This document shows, in pieces, positions 1 through 6,202 of a DNA stretch of 7,217 nucleotides. A program made the translations under genes and the position numbers. The notes under the pieces are model-generated. The model had not been told where the DNA came from, ran no database searches, and saw nothing but the letters and a program-made list of their open reading frames with translations. The first letter of the stretch is position 1, and each line of letters begins with the position of its first letter. Location: positions 1 to 7,217 of the forward strand of contig CAZMRK010000608.1 of assembly GCA_964568355.1 (NCBI GenBank). The letters run 5' to 3'. This DNA is from JAJPJX01 sp964568355 (GTDB lineage Bacteria; Acidobacteriota; Terriglobia; Bryobacterales; Bryobacteraceae).

Positions 1-419
1 ACGACATGGTGAACAAGATTCAGTCGGAAAGCTGGACTGATTTTGACGCGGTGATCGCCACGCCGGACATGATGCGCTCGGTCGGCAAACTCGGCAAGAT
101 TCTGGGTCCCCGGGGGCTGATGCCCAACCCCAAGACCGGAACGGTCACCACCGATGTCAGCAAGGCCGTGAAGGAGATCAAGGCCGGCAAGGTGGAGTTC
201 CGCGTAGACAAAACCGGAATCATTCACGCTCCGGTGGGTAAGATCAGCTTCTCCAAGGACAAGCTGGTGGAAAACGCCGCCAGTTTGATTACCGCCGTAA
301 TCAAGGCCAAACCCGCCGCTGCCAAAGGCAAGTACGTGAAAAGCGCCACGCTGTGCTCGACCATGAGCCCGGGGCTGGCGCTGGATGTCTCTCCGTACGC
401 GACCAAGGCGGCTGTGTAG
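1..419 (+). CDS. rplA: 50S ribosomal protein L1, 5'-truncated by window edge
   Basis: L1 binds 23S rRNA at the mobile L1 stalk, where it helps release deacylated tRNA from the E site; in many bacteria it also represses its own mRNA. The open frame runs in from the left edge (codons from base 3) to TAG at 417-419, so the ATG at base 6 is an internal Met and not the start. About 138 C-terminal residues are present, out of a usual ~230, so roughly the first 95 are missing. The L1 signature is clear: TPDMMRSVGKLGKILGPRGL followed by MPNPKTGTVT, then the GKVEFRVDKTGIIHAPVGKI strand region of domain I and a C-terminal KGKYVKSATLCSTMSPGLAL segment matching the family end. L10 follows after 19 bases, so the two are almost certainly cotranscribed. 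rplK is expected just upstream but lies outside the window. Confidence 0.97.
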   Translation, partial: DMVNKIQSESWTDFDAVIATPDMMRSVGKLGKILGPRGLMPNPKTGTVTTDVSKAVKEIKAGKVEFRVDKTGIIHAPVGKISFSKDKLVENAASLITAVIKAKPAAAKGKYVKSATLCSTMSPGLALDVSPYATKAAV

Positions 420-438
420 TTTTCTCTCGGGTGCATAC

Positions 439-966
439 ATGAAGAAAAAAGAAGACAAAAAGAAGGACCTCGAAGCTCTGCGCAAGGAATTGGAGCAGAG
501 CAAGAACGTGTTTGTCACCGGATACGAGAAGCTGCGGGTGGACCAGGATTTCGAGCTGCGGAAGACCATCCGGGCGGCGGGCGGCAAATATCGTGTGATC
601 AAAAATAACCTGGCGGAAAAGGCTTCGGAGGGAACACCGTCTGAGCCGATTCTGGCTGATTTGCGGGGTATGACGTCGCTGGCCTACACGGCGTCGGACC
701 CGGTGGCCCTGGCGAAAGCGTTGACGGTCTATGCCAAGGCCAATCCGACATTCACCTTCAAGGCGGGTCTGGTGGAAGGCCGGGTGATCGACGTGAAGGC
801 GATCAACGACCTGGCGAACCTGCCGTCGAAGGAAGAGGTTTTGGCCAAACTGCTGTTCCTGATCAATGCTCCGGCGCAGCGGCTGGTGACGGCGATGAAC
901 GCCGTGGGGCGCAACCTGGCGGTGGTGGTGGACCAGGGTTGCAAGGAAAACAAGTTTACGGCGTAA
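439..966 (+). CDS. rplJ: 50S ribosomal protein L10
   Basis: L10 (175 aa) is the base of the ribosomal stalk: its N-terminal domain binds 23S rRNA and its C-terminal helix carries L7/L12 dimers that recruit translation factors. I chose ATG 439. From there the protein starts with a Lys-rich MKKKEDKKKDLEALRKELEQ, followed by the family pattern VFVTGYEKLRVDQDFELRK, then GGKYRVIKNNLA (residues 48-59). Starting at the upstream in-frame ATG (385) would add 18 residues encoded inside rplA and unlike L10. The Shine-Dalgarno is weak (GGGTG, 429-433), so coupling to rplA translation is plausible. The C-terminal helix (about 130-172) is longer than the ~165-residue E. coli protein allows and includes a segment GRNLAVVVDQ, resembling the third L12-binding segment of Thermotoga-type L10. 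Three L12 dimers per L10 is therefore an inference. Confidence 0.96.
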   Translation: MKKKEDKKKDLEALRKELEQSKNVFVTGYEKLRVDQDFELRKTIRAAGGKYRVIKNNLAEKASEGTPSEPILADLRGMTSLAYTASDPVALAKALTVYAKANPTFTFKAGLVEGRVIDVKAINDLANLPSKEEVLAKLLFLINAPAQRLVTAMNAVGRNLAVVVDQGCKENKFTA

Positions 967-995
967 GCCTGAGATTTCAACGAGATTTGGAGAAT

Positions 996-1001
996 AAGGA
1001 G
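996..1001 (+). promoter_or_regulatory. Strong Shine-Dalgarno of rplL
   Basis: AAGGAG lies 8 bases before the ATG at 1010. It is far better than the rplJ site (GGGTG), which fits the need to make several copies of L7/L12 for each L10 from one mRNA. Confidence 0.85.
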
Positions 1002-1009
1002 TTACTGAC

Positions 1010-1390
1010 ATGGCGGACATCAATGCAATTGCGGAACAGATCCAGGGCCTGACCCTGCTGGAAGCCTCGCAACTGGTGAAGTTACTGGAGGAGCGCTTAG
1101 GGGTTTCGGCGGCAGCGGCGGCGCCGGTGGCGGTGGCAGGCGGTCCGGCGGCAGCCGCGGCGGCCCCGGTAGAGGAAAAGACCGAGTTCAGCGTCGTTCT
1201 GACGGCGGCCGGTGCGAATAAGATCAATGTGATCAAGGTGGTACGGGAAGTCACCAGCCTCGGTTTGAAGGAAGCCAAGGATCTGGTGGACGGCGCCCCC
1301 AAGCCGGTCAAGGAAGGCGTCAGCAAGGAAGAAGCCGAGGCCATCAAGAAGAAATTCGTGGATGCCGGCGCTTCGGTCGAAGTGAAGTAG
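1010..1390 (+). CDS. rplL: 50S ribosomal protein L7/L12
   Basis: L7/L12 (126 aa) is the multicopy stalk protein that recruits and stimulates the GTPases EF-Tu, EF-G, IF2 and RF3. All family parts are visible. The N-terminal dimerisation and L10-binding helices are at about 1-33 (LTLLEASQLVKLLEERLGVS). A flexible Ala/Pro/Gly hinge follows at about 34-54, with runs of five and six Ala. The globular C-terminal domain at about 55-126 has EKTEFSVVLTAAGANKINVI, then GLKEAKDLVDGAPKPVKEGV and KKFVDAGASVEVK, close to the E. coli sequence. Length is normal for the family. The gene starts 43 bases after rplJ and is followed by an intrinsic terminator, so it is the last gene of the ribosomal-protein part of the cluster. 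Confidence 0.98.
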   Translation: MADINAIAEQIQGLTLLEASQLVKLLEERLGVSAAAAAPVAVAGGPAAAAAAPVEEKTEFSVVLTAAGANKINVIKVVREVTSLGLKEAKDLVDGAPKPVKEGVSKEEAEAIKKKFVDAGASVEVK

Positions 1391-1422
1391 CTGCGGCTAC
1401 CGGGAAATTTGAGCTTCCGGAT

Positions 1423-1461
1423 GGGGGTTCGCCCGCCTGTGGGGCGGGGCGACCCCCTTTT
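1423..1461 (+). terminator. Intrinsic terminator/attenuator after rplL
   Basis: A very GC-rich hairpin starts 32 bases after the rplL stop. GGGGGT (1423-1428) pairs with ACCCCC (1452-1457), CGCCC (1430-1434) with GGGCG (1447-1451), and GCC (1435-1437) with GGC (1443-1445). T1429 and G1446 are bulged and the loop is TGTGG. That gives 14 pairs followed directly by TTTT (1458-1461). The short T tract suggests partial rather than complete termination, as expected if some transcripts continue into rpoBC. Confidence 0.85.
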
Positions 1462-1470
1462 CCATGTCAT

Positions 1471-1499
1471 TTGACGTGGGGGGCTGCTTTTGTTACGAT
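1471..1499 (+). promoter_or_regulatory. Sigma-70-type extended -10 promoter for rpoBC
   Basis: TTGACG (1471-1476) is 5/6 to the -35 consensus. The spacer is exactly 17 bases. TACGAT (1494-1499) is 4/6 to TATAAT, keeping the critical A at the second and T at the sixth position, and TG-T immediately precedes it (TG at 1491-1492), the extended -10 motif. Transcription would start near 1505-1507, giving an rpoB leader of about 370 bases. It begins 9 bases after the terminator T tract, so rpoBC can be transcribed independently of the ribosomal genes. The spacer includes a GGGGGG run. Confidence 0.75.
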
Positions 1500-1574
1500 G
1501 AGCGGTTGGGGTTTCCTTTTAAACGGATTCGATCCCAATTGGAGACTGTGATTTTCGAATCCTGGTATTCTAGT

Positions 1575-1630
1575 TGCAGTGGGCGCGGAACTGCACAGAG
1601 GGGTTCTCTGTGCATATTTCCGTCCATGCA
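1575..1630 (+). promoter_or_regulatory. Competing stem-loops in the rpoB leader
   Basis: A perfect 9-bp hairpin pairs TGCACAGAG (1592-1600) with CTCTGTGCA (1606-1614) around a GGGTT loop. Its 5' arm overlaps the 3' arm of a second hairpin, TGCAGT (1575-1580) with ACTGCA (1590-1595). Its 3' arm overlaps the 5' arm of a third, TGCAT (1611-1615) with ATGCA (1626-1630). The first and third can coexist and exclude the central one. This looks like a switchable RNA segment, but a function is inference only. Confidence 0.5.
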
Positions 1631-1725
1631 TTCCCTACAGGATTCGTGTCCTTGCGCTCCGAGCAAACTGTCTCTATCTCCCTCCGTGTTACGAGTTGGG
1701 TTTCTCGGCTCGATTTTTTCCGATC

Positions 1726-1779
1726 ACGCCGTTCCGGTTCAGACTCGATTCCTGCCCGCATTGATTGACCGAACGGCGT
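1726..1779 (+). promoter_or_regulatory. Large stem-loop in the rpoB leader
   Basis: ACGCCGTTC (1726-1734) pairs perfectly with GAACGGCGT (1771-1779). After bulging C1735, GGTT (1736-1739) continues with GACC (1767-1770), giving 13 pairs and a loop of 27 bases. No T tract follows, so it is not a terminator. It could be a processing site, a protein-binding site or an mRNA-stability element. It is followed immediately by the palindrome CTTCCAGGAAG (1780-1790). Confidence 0.55.
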
Positions 1780-1873
1780 CTTCCAGGAAGGTTCCGCCGC
1801 CGGGAATACCGCGGGTTGTTTAGTTCAGCGCAGTAGCTTGGCTTTGGCTGTTCGGCCCTCAGGAGTATAAGAA

Positions 1874-4800
1874 ATGGATATTCAAAACAACGGCGCCGCC
1901 TCCGAGCGAGTTGATTTTTCCAAGATCAAAACCTCCATCCCGATCCCGAACCTCATTGAGGTCCAGAAGAACTCGTACGAGCGGTTTCTTCAGATGGACC
2001 TGCTGCCCAATGAGCGGGAAGACACCGGGTTGCAGACTGTTTTTAATTCAGTTTTCCCCATCTCCGACTTTCGCGGCGTCAGCGAACTGGAATTCGTCGA
2101 TTATTCCATTGGCAACTGGGAATGCAAGTGCGGCAATTTGAAGGGATTGCATCACCTGCGGTCCACCTGCCGGAACTGCGGCGCCACGATCCGTACCGAT
2201 CCTTTTCACGCCGGCGATGTCCTCTGCCATCATTGCGGCACTTTCAACAAGAACGTGGTCACGTTCTGCAACAAATGCGGCGATCCGGTAGGCCTGCAAC
2301 TGAAATACGACATGGTGGAGTGCCAGGAGCGGGGCATGACCTACGCCGCGCCGCTCAAGGTCACCATCCGCCTCACGGTTTATTCCAAAGATCCGGCCAC
2401 CAATCAGAAAACGGTTCGGGACATCAAGGAACAGGAAGTGTTCTTCGGTGAGATTCCGTTGATGACCGACAACGGCACGTTCATCATCAACGGCACCGAG
2501 CGCGTGATCGTTTCGCAGTTGCACCGTTCGCCGGGCGTCTTCTTCGAGAAGGTGCCGGCGCAGGGCTACTTCCTGGGCAAGATCATCCCCTACCGCGGCA
2601 GTTGGGTGGAGTTCGAATACGACAACAAGAACCTGCTGTACGTGCGCATCGACCGCAAGCGCAAGTTCTACGGCTCGGTCTTTCTGCGGGCCTTGGGCTT
2701 TAAGACCGACGAGCAGATTCTGCGGGCCTTCTACACCATCGACCGCATCTCGGTCAAGGACAACAAGCTCTACTGGAACCTGTACAACAAAGAGGGCCAG
2801 ATCACGACCGGGCTGACCGGGCTCAAGCTCTCCTACGCCATCAACAGCAAAGAGGGCACGCCGATCGTGGCCCAGGGCAAAAAGGTCACCGGCGGCCTCA
2901 TGAAGGAGATTCAGAAGGCCAAGATCCAGCAGGTGGAGATCGCGCCCAACGATCTGGAAGGCGCCTACGTGGCGGCCGATGTCGTGGACATGTCCACCGG
3001 CGAAGTGCTGGTGGATGCCAATAACGAACTGACGCCGACCATCATCAACAAGCTGATCGAAGCCGGCATCCCGGATTTCGAAGTCTTCTTCCCCGAGCGC
3101 GACGACGTCGGCATGGTGATCTCCTCCACCATCCGCAAGGACACGGTCAAGAGCCAGAACGAAGCGCTGATCGAGATCTACCGCAAGCTGCGTCCGGGCG
3201 ATCCGCCCACGCTCGATACGGCCACCCAGTTGTTCCAGGGTATGTTCTTCGACCCGCGCAAATACGATTTTTCGCGCGTGGGCCGCATGAAGTTCAACAT
3301 CAAGCTGTACGACAAGGCGGATTTCACCGTGCTCGACAAGCGTACGCTCGATCAGGAAGATTTCCGTTCCACCATCAAGTACCTGCTGAAGCTGCGCAAG
3401 GGCCTGGGCGCGGTGGACGATATCGATCACCTGGGCAACCGCCGTGTGCGCGCCGTCGGCGAGCTCCTGGAGAACCAGTTCCGCATCGGCCTGGTCCGCA
3501 TGGAACGGGCGATCAAGGAAAAGATGTCGGTCTACCAGGAGATGTCGACGGCCATGCCGCACGACCTGGTGAACGCCAAGCCGGTGATGGCGGCCATCCG
3601 CGAGTTCTTCGGATCGAGCCAGCTTTCGCAGTTCATGGACCAGACCAATCCGCTTTCGGAGATCACCCATAAGCGGCGTCTCTCGGCTCTTGGTCCAGGC
3701 GGTCTGTCGCGCGAGCGCGCCGGGTTTGAAGTCCGCGACGTGCACCCGACGCACTATGGCCGCATCTGCCCGATTGAAACGCCGGAAGGACCGAACATCG
3801 GTCTGATCTCTTCGCTCTCGTGCTTTGCGCGGATCAACGAATACGGCTTCATCGAAAGCCCCTATCGCCGTGTCAAGGGCGGCGTAGTGGTGGACGAGGT
3901 CAGGATTCTCAACCCCGGCGACACCCCGTATAAAGTGGGCGACATCGTCCGGCGCCTGGAAGTGGAGAAGACCAACAAGGGGCTGGCTGCGAAAAAACAG
4001 CCGGCCGAGTACGAAGCGCACAGCGACTACCTCTCGGCGTGGGAAGAAGACAAGTACATCGTGGCCCAGGCCAACGTGGAGCTGGATGAGAACGGGCGCA
4101 TCGTTCCGGATCTCTGCAATGCGCGCCAGGCCGGCAACTTCGTACTGAAGCCCCGGGACGAGATCGAGTACATCGACGTCAGCCCAAAGCAGCTTGTCTC
4201 GGTGGACGCGAGCATCATACCAAACCTAGAAAACGACGACGCCAAACGCGCCCTGATGGGATCGAACATGCAGCGGCAGGCTGTCCCGCTGCTGCGTGCC
4301 GATGCTCCCTACGTGGGCACGGGCATGGAAAAAGTGACGGCGCGCGATTCCGGCGCCGTGGTGCTGTGCAAGCGCTCGGGCGTGGTGGACTCGGTCGATT
4401 CCGAGCGCATCATCGTCCGTGTGGAAGGCGGGGCGGCGCACGAAGGCCAGATGTCCCGAGAGGTGGGCGCGGATATCTACCAGCTCACCAAGTTCAAGCG
4501 TTCCAACCAGAACACGTGCATCAACCAGAAGCCGATCGTGTACCAGGGCCAGCGGGTGGTGAAGGGCACGGTTCTGGCGGACGGTCCTTGCACGGACAAG
4601 GGCGAACTGGCTCTGGGGCGCAACGTGCTGGTGGCGTTCATGCCCTGGCGCGGCTGCAACTTTGAAGACGCCATCCTGGTCAGCGAAAAGCTGGTCAAGG
4701 AAGACTACTACACCTCGATCCACATCGAGGAGTTCGAAGTGGAGGCGCGGGACACCAAGCTCGGACCGGAAGAGATCACCCGCGACATTCCCAACATCGC

Positions 4801-6196
4801 CGATTCGTTCCTGCGCAATCTGGATGAGAGCGGCGTGATCCGCACCGGCGCGACCGTGAAGCCGGGCGACATCCTGGTGGGCAAAGTGACGCCCAAGGGC
4901 GAAACCCAGCTCACCCCCGAAGAAAAGCTGCTGCGCGCCATCTTCGGCGAGAAGGCCGGCGACGTCAAGGATGCGTCGCTGTACTGCCCGCCCGGCATCG
5001 AGGGCACGGTAGTGGATTGCAAGATCTTCTCGCGCAAGGGCACAGAGAAGGACGAGCGCTCCAAGGCCATCGAAGAGTCGCAGATCCAGCGCCTGCAACG
5101 CAACTTGCAGGATGAAATCCGCATCCTGACCGACGAGCGCGCCAAGCGCCTGGCCCATCTTCTGGAAGGCAAACGGCTACTGGCCGACTTGCACGACGAG
5201 AAGACCAACAAGCGCCTGCTTTCGAAGGATACCGACCTGACGCGCGAGCTGATCGAGAAGATGAAGTCGCGCGACCTGAAGCGCATGCGCTTCAAGGATA
5301 AAGACCCGCGGGTGAACGAGCAGATCGACGAGATCGAAGAGATGACCTCGCGCCAGATCGCCGTGCTCGAAAAGATCACCGAGGAGAAGATCGGCAAGCT
5401 GCGCAAGGGCGACGAGCTGCCTCCCGGCGTGATCAAGCTGGTGAAAGTCTATATCGCCATGAAGCGCAAGCTGTCGGTAGGCGATAAGATGGCCGGCCGC
5501 CACGGGAACAAGGGTGTGATCGCGCGCATCCTGCCGGAAGAGGACATGCCGTACCTGCCGGATGGAACGCCGGTCGAAATCGTCCTCAATCCGCTGGGCG
5601 TGCCCTCCCGTATGAACGTGGGGCAGATTCTGGAGACCCACCTGGGCTGGGCGGCGCAGGCTTTGGGAGTGAAATTCGCTACCCCGGTGTTCGACGGGGC
5701 CAGTGAGCGCGAGATCAAGAAGGCGCTTACCGACGGCCAGCGTCCGACCTCGGGCAAGACCATGCTGTATGACGGAATGACCGGGCTGGCCTTCGAGCAG
5801 CCGGTGACGGTGGGCTACATCTACATGCTCAAGCTCTCCCACCTGGTGGACGACAAGATCCACGCCCGTTCGATCGGTCCGTATTCGCTGATTACCCAGC
5901 AGCCTCTGGGCGGCAAGGCTCAGTTCGGCGGACAGCGCTTCGGCGAGATGGAAGTCTGGGCGCTCGAAGCCTATGGCGCCGCTTACATTCTCCAGGAGCT
6001 GCTGACCGCCAAGTCCGACGACGTCTATGGCCGCGCCAAGATCTACGAGGCCATCGTCAAGGGCGAAGCGGCCATCGAGCCGGGTGTGCCGGAATCGTTC
6101 AACGTGCTCATTCGCGAGTTGCAGTCGTTGTGCCTGGACGTGGAGTTGATGAAGAAGCCGCGTGAAGTGCTGGATACAGCGCTGGCGGCGGACTAA
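1874..6196 (+). CDS. rpoB: DNA-directed RNA polymerase subunit beta
   Basis: RpoB (1440 aa; E. coli 1342) forms, with beta', the catalytic core of RNA polymerase. ATG 1874 has AGGAG 8 bases upstream and a family-like start (VDFSKIKTSIPIPNLIEVQK). The eight-Cys zinc insertion is at about 82-141, then MTDNGTFIINGTERVIVSQL (197-216). A domain like E. coli insert i4 lies at about 300-410. The rifampicin cluster (580-606, bases 3611-3691) keeps D589, H599 and S604 (E. coli D516, H526, S531), so the pocket looks sensitive type. NFEDA (929-933) holds the acidic pair E931/D932. A charged, probably coiled-coil insert (about 1050-1178) sits where E. coli has i9. K1197 and K1205 in MKRKLSVGDKMAGRHGNKG correspond to catalytic-centre K1065 and K1073. 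A segment of about 42 residues (677-718) is extra relative to E. coli, and E. coli insert i11 is absent near 1266. The C-terminal beta' interface (GGKAQFGGQRFGEMEVWALE) is intact. Confidence 0.98.
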   Translation: MDIQNNGAASERVDFSKIKTSIPIPNLIEVQKNSYERFLQMDLLPNEREDTGLQTVFNSVFPISDFRGVSELEFVDYSIGNWECKCGNLKGLHHLRSTCRNCGATIRTDPFHAGDVLCHHCGTFNKNVVTFCNKCGDPVGLQLKYDMVECQERGMTYAAPLKVTIRLTVYSKDPATNQKTVRDIKEQEVFFGEIPLMTDNGTFIINGTERVIVSQLHRSPGVFFEKVPAQGYFLGKIIPYRGSWVEFEYDNKNLLYVRIDRKRKFYGSVFLRALGFKTDEQILRAFYTIDRISVKDNKLYWNLYNKEGQITTGLTGLKLSYAINSKEGTPIVAQGKKVTGGLMKEIQKAKIQQVEIAPNDLEGAYVAADVVDMSTGEVLVDANNELTPTIINKLIEAGIPDFEVFFPERDDVGMVISSTIRKDTVKSQNEALIEIYRKLRPGDPPTLDTATQLFQGMFFDPRKYDFSRVGRMKFNIKLYDKADFTVLDKRTLDQEDFRSTIKYLLKLRKGLGAVDDIDHLGNRRVRAVGELLENQFRIGLVRMERAIKEKMSVYQEMSTAMPHDLVNAKPVMAAIREFFGSSQLSQFMDQTNPLSEITHKRRLSALGPGGLSRERAGFEVRDVHPTHYGRICPIETPEGPNIGLISSLSCFARINEYGFIESPYRRVKGGVVVDEVRILNPGDTPYKVGDIVRRLEVEKTNKGLAAKKQPAEYEAHSDYLSAWEEDKYIVAQANVELDENGRIVPDLCNARQAGNFVLKPRDEIEYIDVSPKQLVSVDASIIPNLENDDAKRALMGSNMQRQAVPLLRADAPYVGTGMEKVTARDSGAVVLCKRSGVVDSVDSERIIVRVEGGAAHEGQMSREVGADIYQLTKFKRSNQNTCINQKPIVYQGQRVVKGTVLADGPCTDKGELALGRNVLVAFMPWRGCNFEDAILVSEKLVKEDYYTSIHIEEFEVEARDTKLGPEEITRDIPNIADSFLRNLDESGVIRTGATVKPGDILVGKVTPKGETQLTPEEKLLRAIFGEKAGDVKDASLYCPPGIEGTVVDCKIFSRKGTEKDERSKAIEESQIQRLQRNLQDEIRILTDERAKRLAHLLEGKRLLADLHDEKTNKRLLSKDTDLTRELIEKMKSRDLKRMRFKDKDPRVNEQIDEIEEMTSRQIAVLEKITEEKIGKLRKGDELPPGVIKLVKVYIAMKRKLSVGDKMAGRHGNKGVIARILPEEDMPYLPDGTPVEIVLNPLGVPSRMNVGQILETHLGWAAQALGVKFATPVFDGASEREIKKALTDGQRPTSGKTMLYDGMTGLAFEQPVTVGYIYMLKLSHLVDDKIHARSIGPYSLITQQPLGGKAQFGGQRFGEMEVWALEAYGAAYILQELLTAKSDDVYGRAKIYEAIVKGEAAIEPGVPESFNVLIRELQSLCLDVELMKKPREVLDTALAAD
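2117..2296 (+). other. RpoB insertion with two predicted zinc-binding modules
   Basis: Residues about 82-141 of RpoB interrupt the normal protrusion sequence at about E. coli beta residue 77, between ELEFVDYSIG and the family motif YDMVECQERGMTYAAPL. It has eight Cys: C84, C86, C99, C102 (CxC-x12-CxxC) and C118, C121, C132, C135 (CxxC-x10-CxxC). The second set, LCHHCGTFNKNVVTFCNKCG, is a classic zinc-ribbon pattern. The first set has the same spacing as the RpoC zinc finger (C68, C70, C83, C86) and shares WEC.CG..K and H and CxxCG with it. The frame is uninterrupted and the base composition matches the gene. E. coli beta has no equivalent. I believe related inserts occur in Acidobacteriota RpoB but cannot confirm it here. 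A contact with DNA, sigma or a factor is inference. Confidence 0.85.
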
Positions 6197-6202
6197 ATAG
6201 AA

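Larger units (their letters stand above)
1391..1873 (+). other. Long rplL-rpoB intergenic region and rpoB leader
   Basis: These 483 bases contain no credible gene. Open frames here (for example from 1464 or 1574) lack family resemblance, lack good ribosome sites, and one runs across the promoter. In order the region holds: two small hairpins just after rplL (1387-1391 pairing with 1396-1400, overlapping the stop codon; 1400-1406 pairing with 1415-1420), the terminator, the promoter, then a transcribed leader of about 370 bases. The leader has a stem-loop cluster at 1575-1630, a pyrimidine-rich stretch around 1671-1688, a T6 run at 1714-1719 without a convincing hairpin before it, a large stem at 1726-1779, an 11-base palindrome CTTCCAGGAAG (1780-1790), and a GC-rich hairpin at 1790-1810. 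AGGAG (1861-1865) serves rpoB. The plan recalls the enterobacterial rplL-rpoB spacer with its attenuator and RNase III site, but I see no sequence similarity to it. Confidence 0.7.

Noticed and set aside
1563..1571. Second extended -10 promoter (TGGTATTCT)
   Set aside because: There is no acceptable -35 at 16-18 bases; the nearest TTGGAG is 21 bases away. The promoter at 1471-1499 is much better.
1714..1719. T6 run as a second intrinsic terminator in the leader
   Set aside because: The only stems ending near it are 4-5 bp with poor closure (CGAG/CTCG). It is too weak to call.
1464..1823. Possible leader peptide or small protein in the rplL-rpoB spacer
   Set aside because: The frame starts upstream of the predicted promoter and crosses it, has no ribosome site, and its translation has no coherent composition. 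The shorter frames at 1574 and 1579 are no better.
1812..1856. A tRNA-like stretch (TTTAGTTCAGCGCAGTAG, later GTTCGGCCC)
   Set aside because: It recalls a D-arm and a T-loop, but no acceptor, D or anticodon stem can be paired and the length is too short for a tRNA.
3611..3691. Possible rifampicin-resistance changes in RpoB
   Set aside because: The key positions equivalent to E. coli D516, H526 and S531 are wild type. The N518-to-T and I530-to-L differences are conservative and not known resistance positions to my knowledge.
2048..4021. A 657-codon open frame on the minus strand inside rpoB, and others such as 4226-5158 and 301-1470
   Set aside because: They are shadows of high-GC codon use on the opposite strand: low-complexity His/Arg/Leu/Val-rich translations with no recognisable family, lying wholly over conserved genes.
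4213..4233. Local cluster of rare-looking codons (ATA, CTA) in rpoB
   Set aside because: The protein is conserved there (SIIPNLENDDA) and the stretch is only a few codons, so there is no sign of transfer or a pause site.
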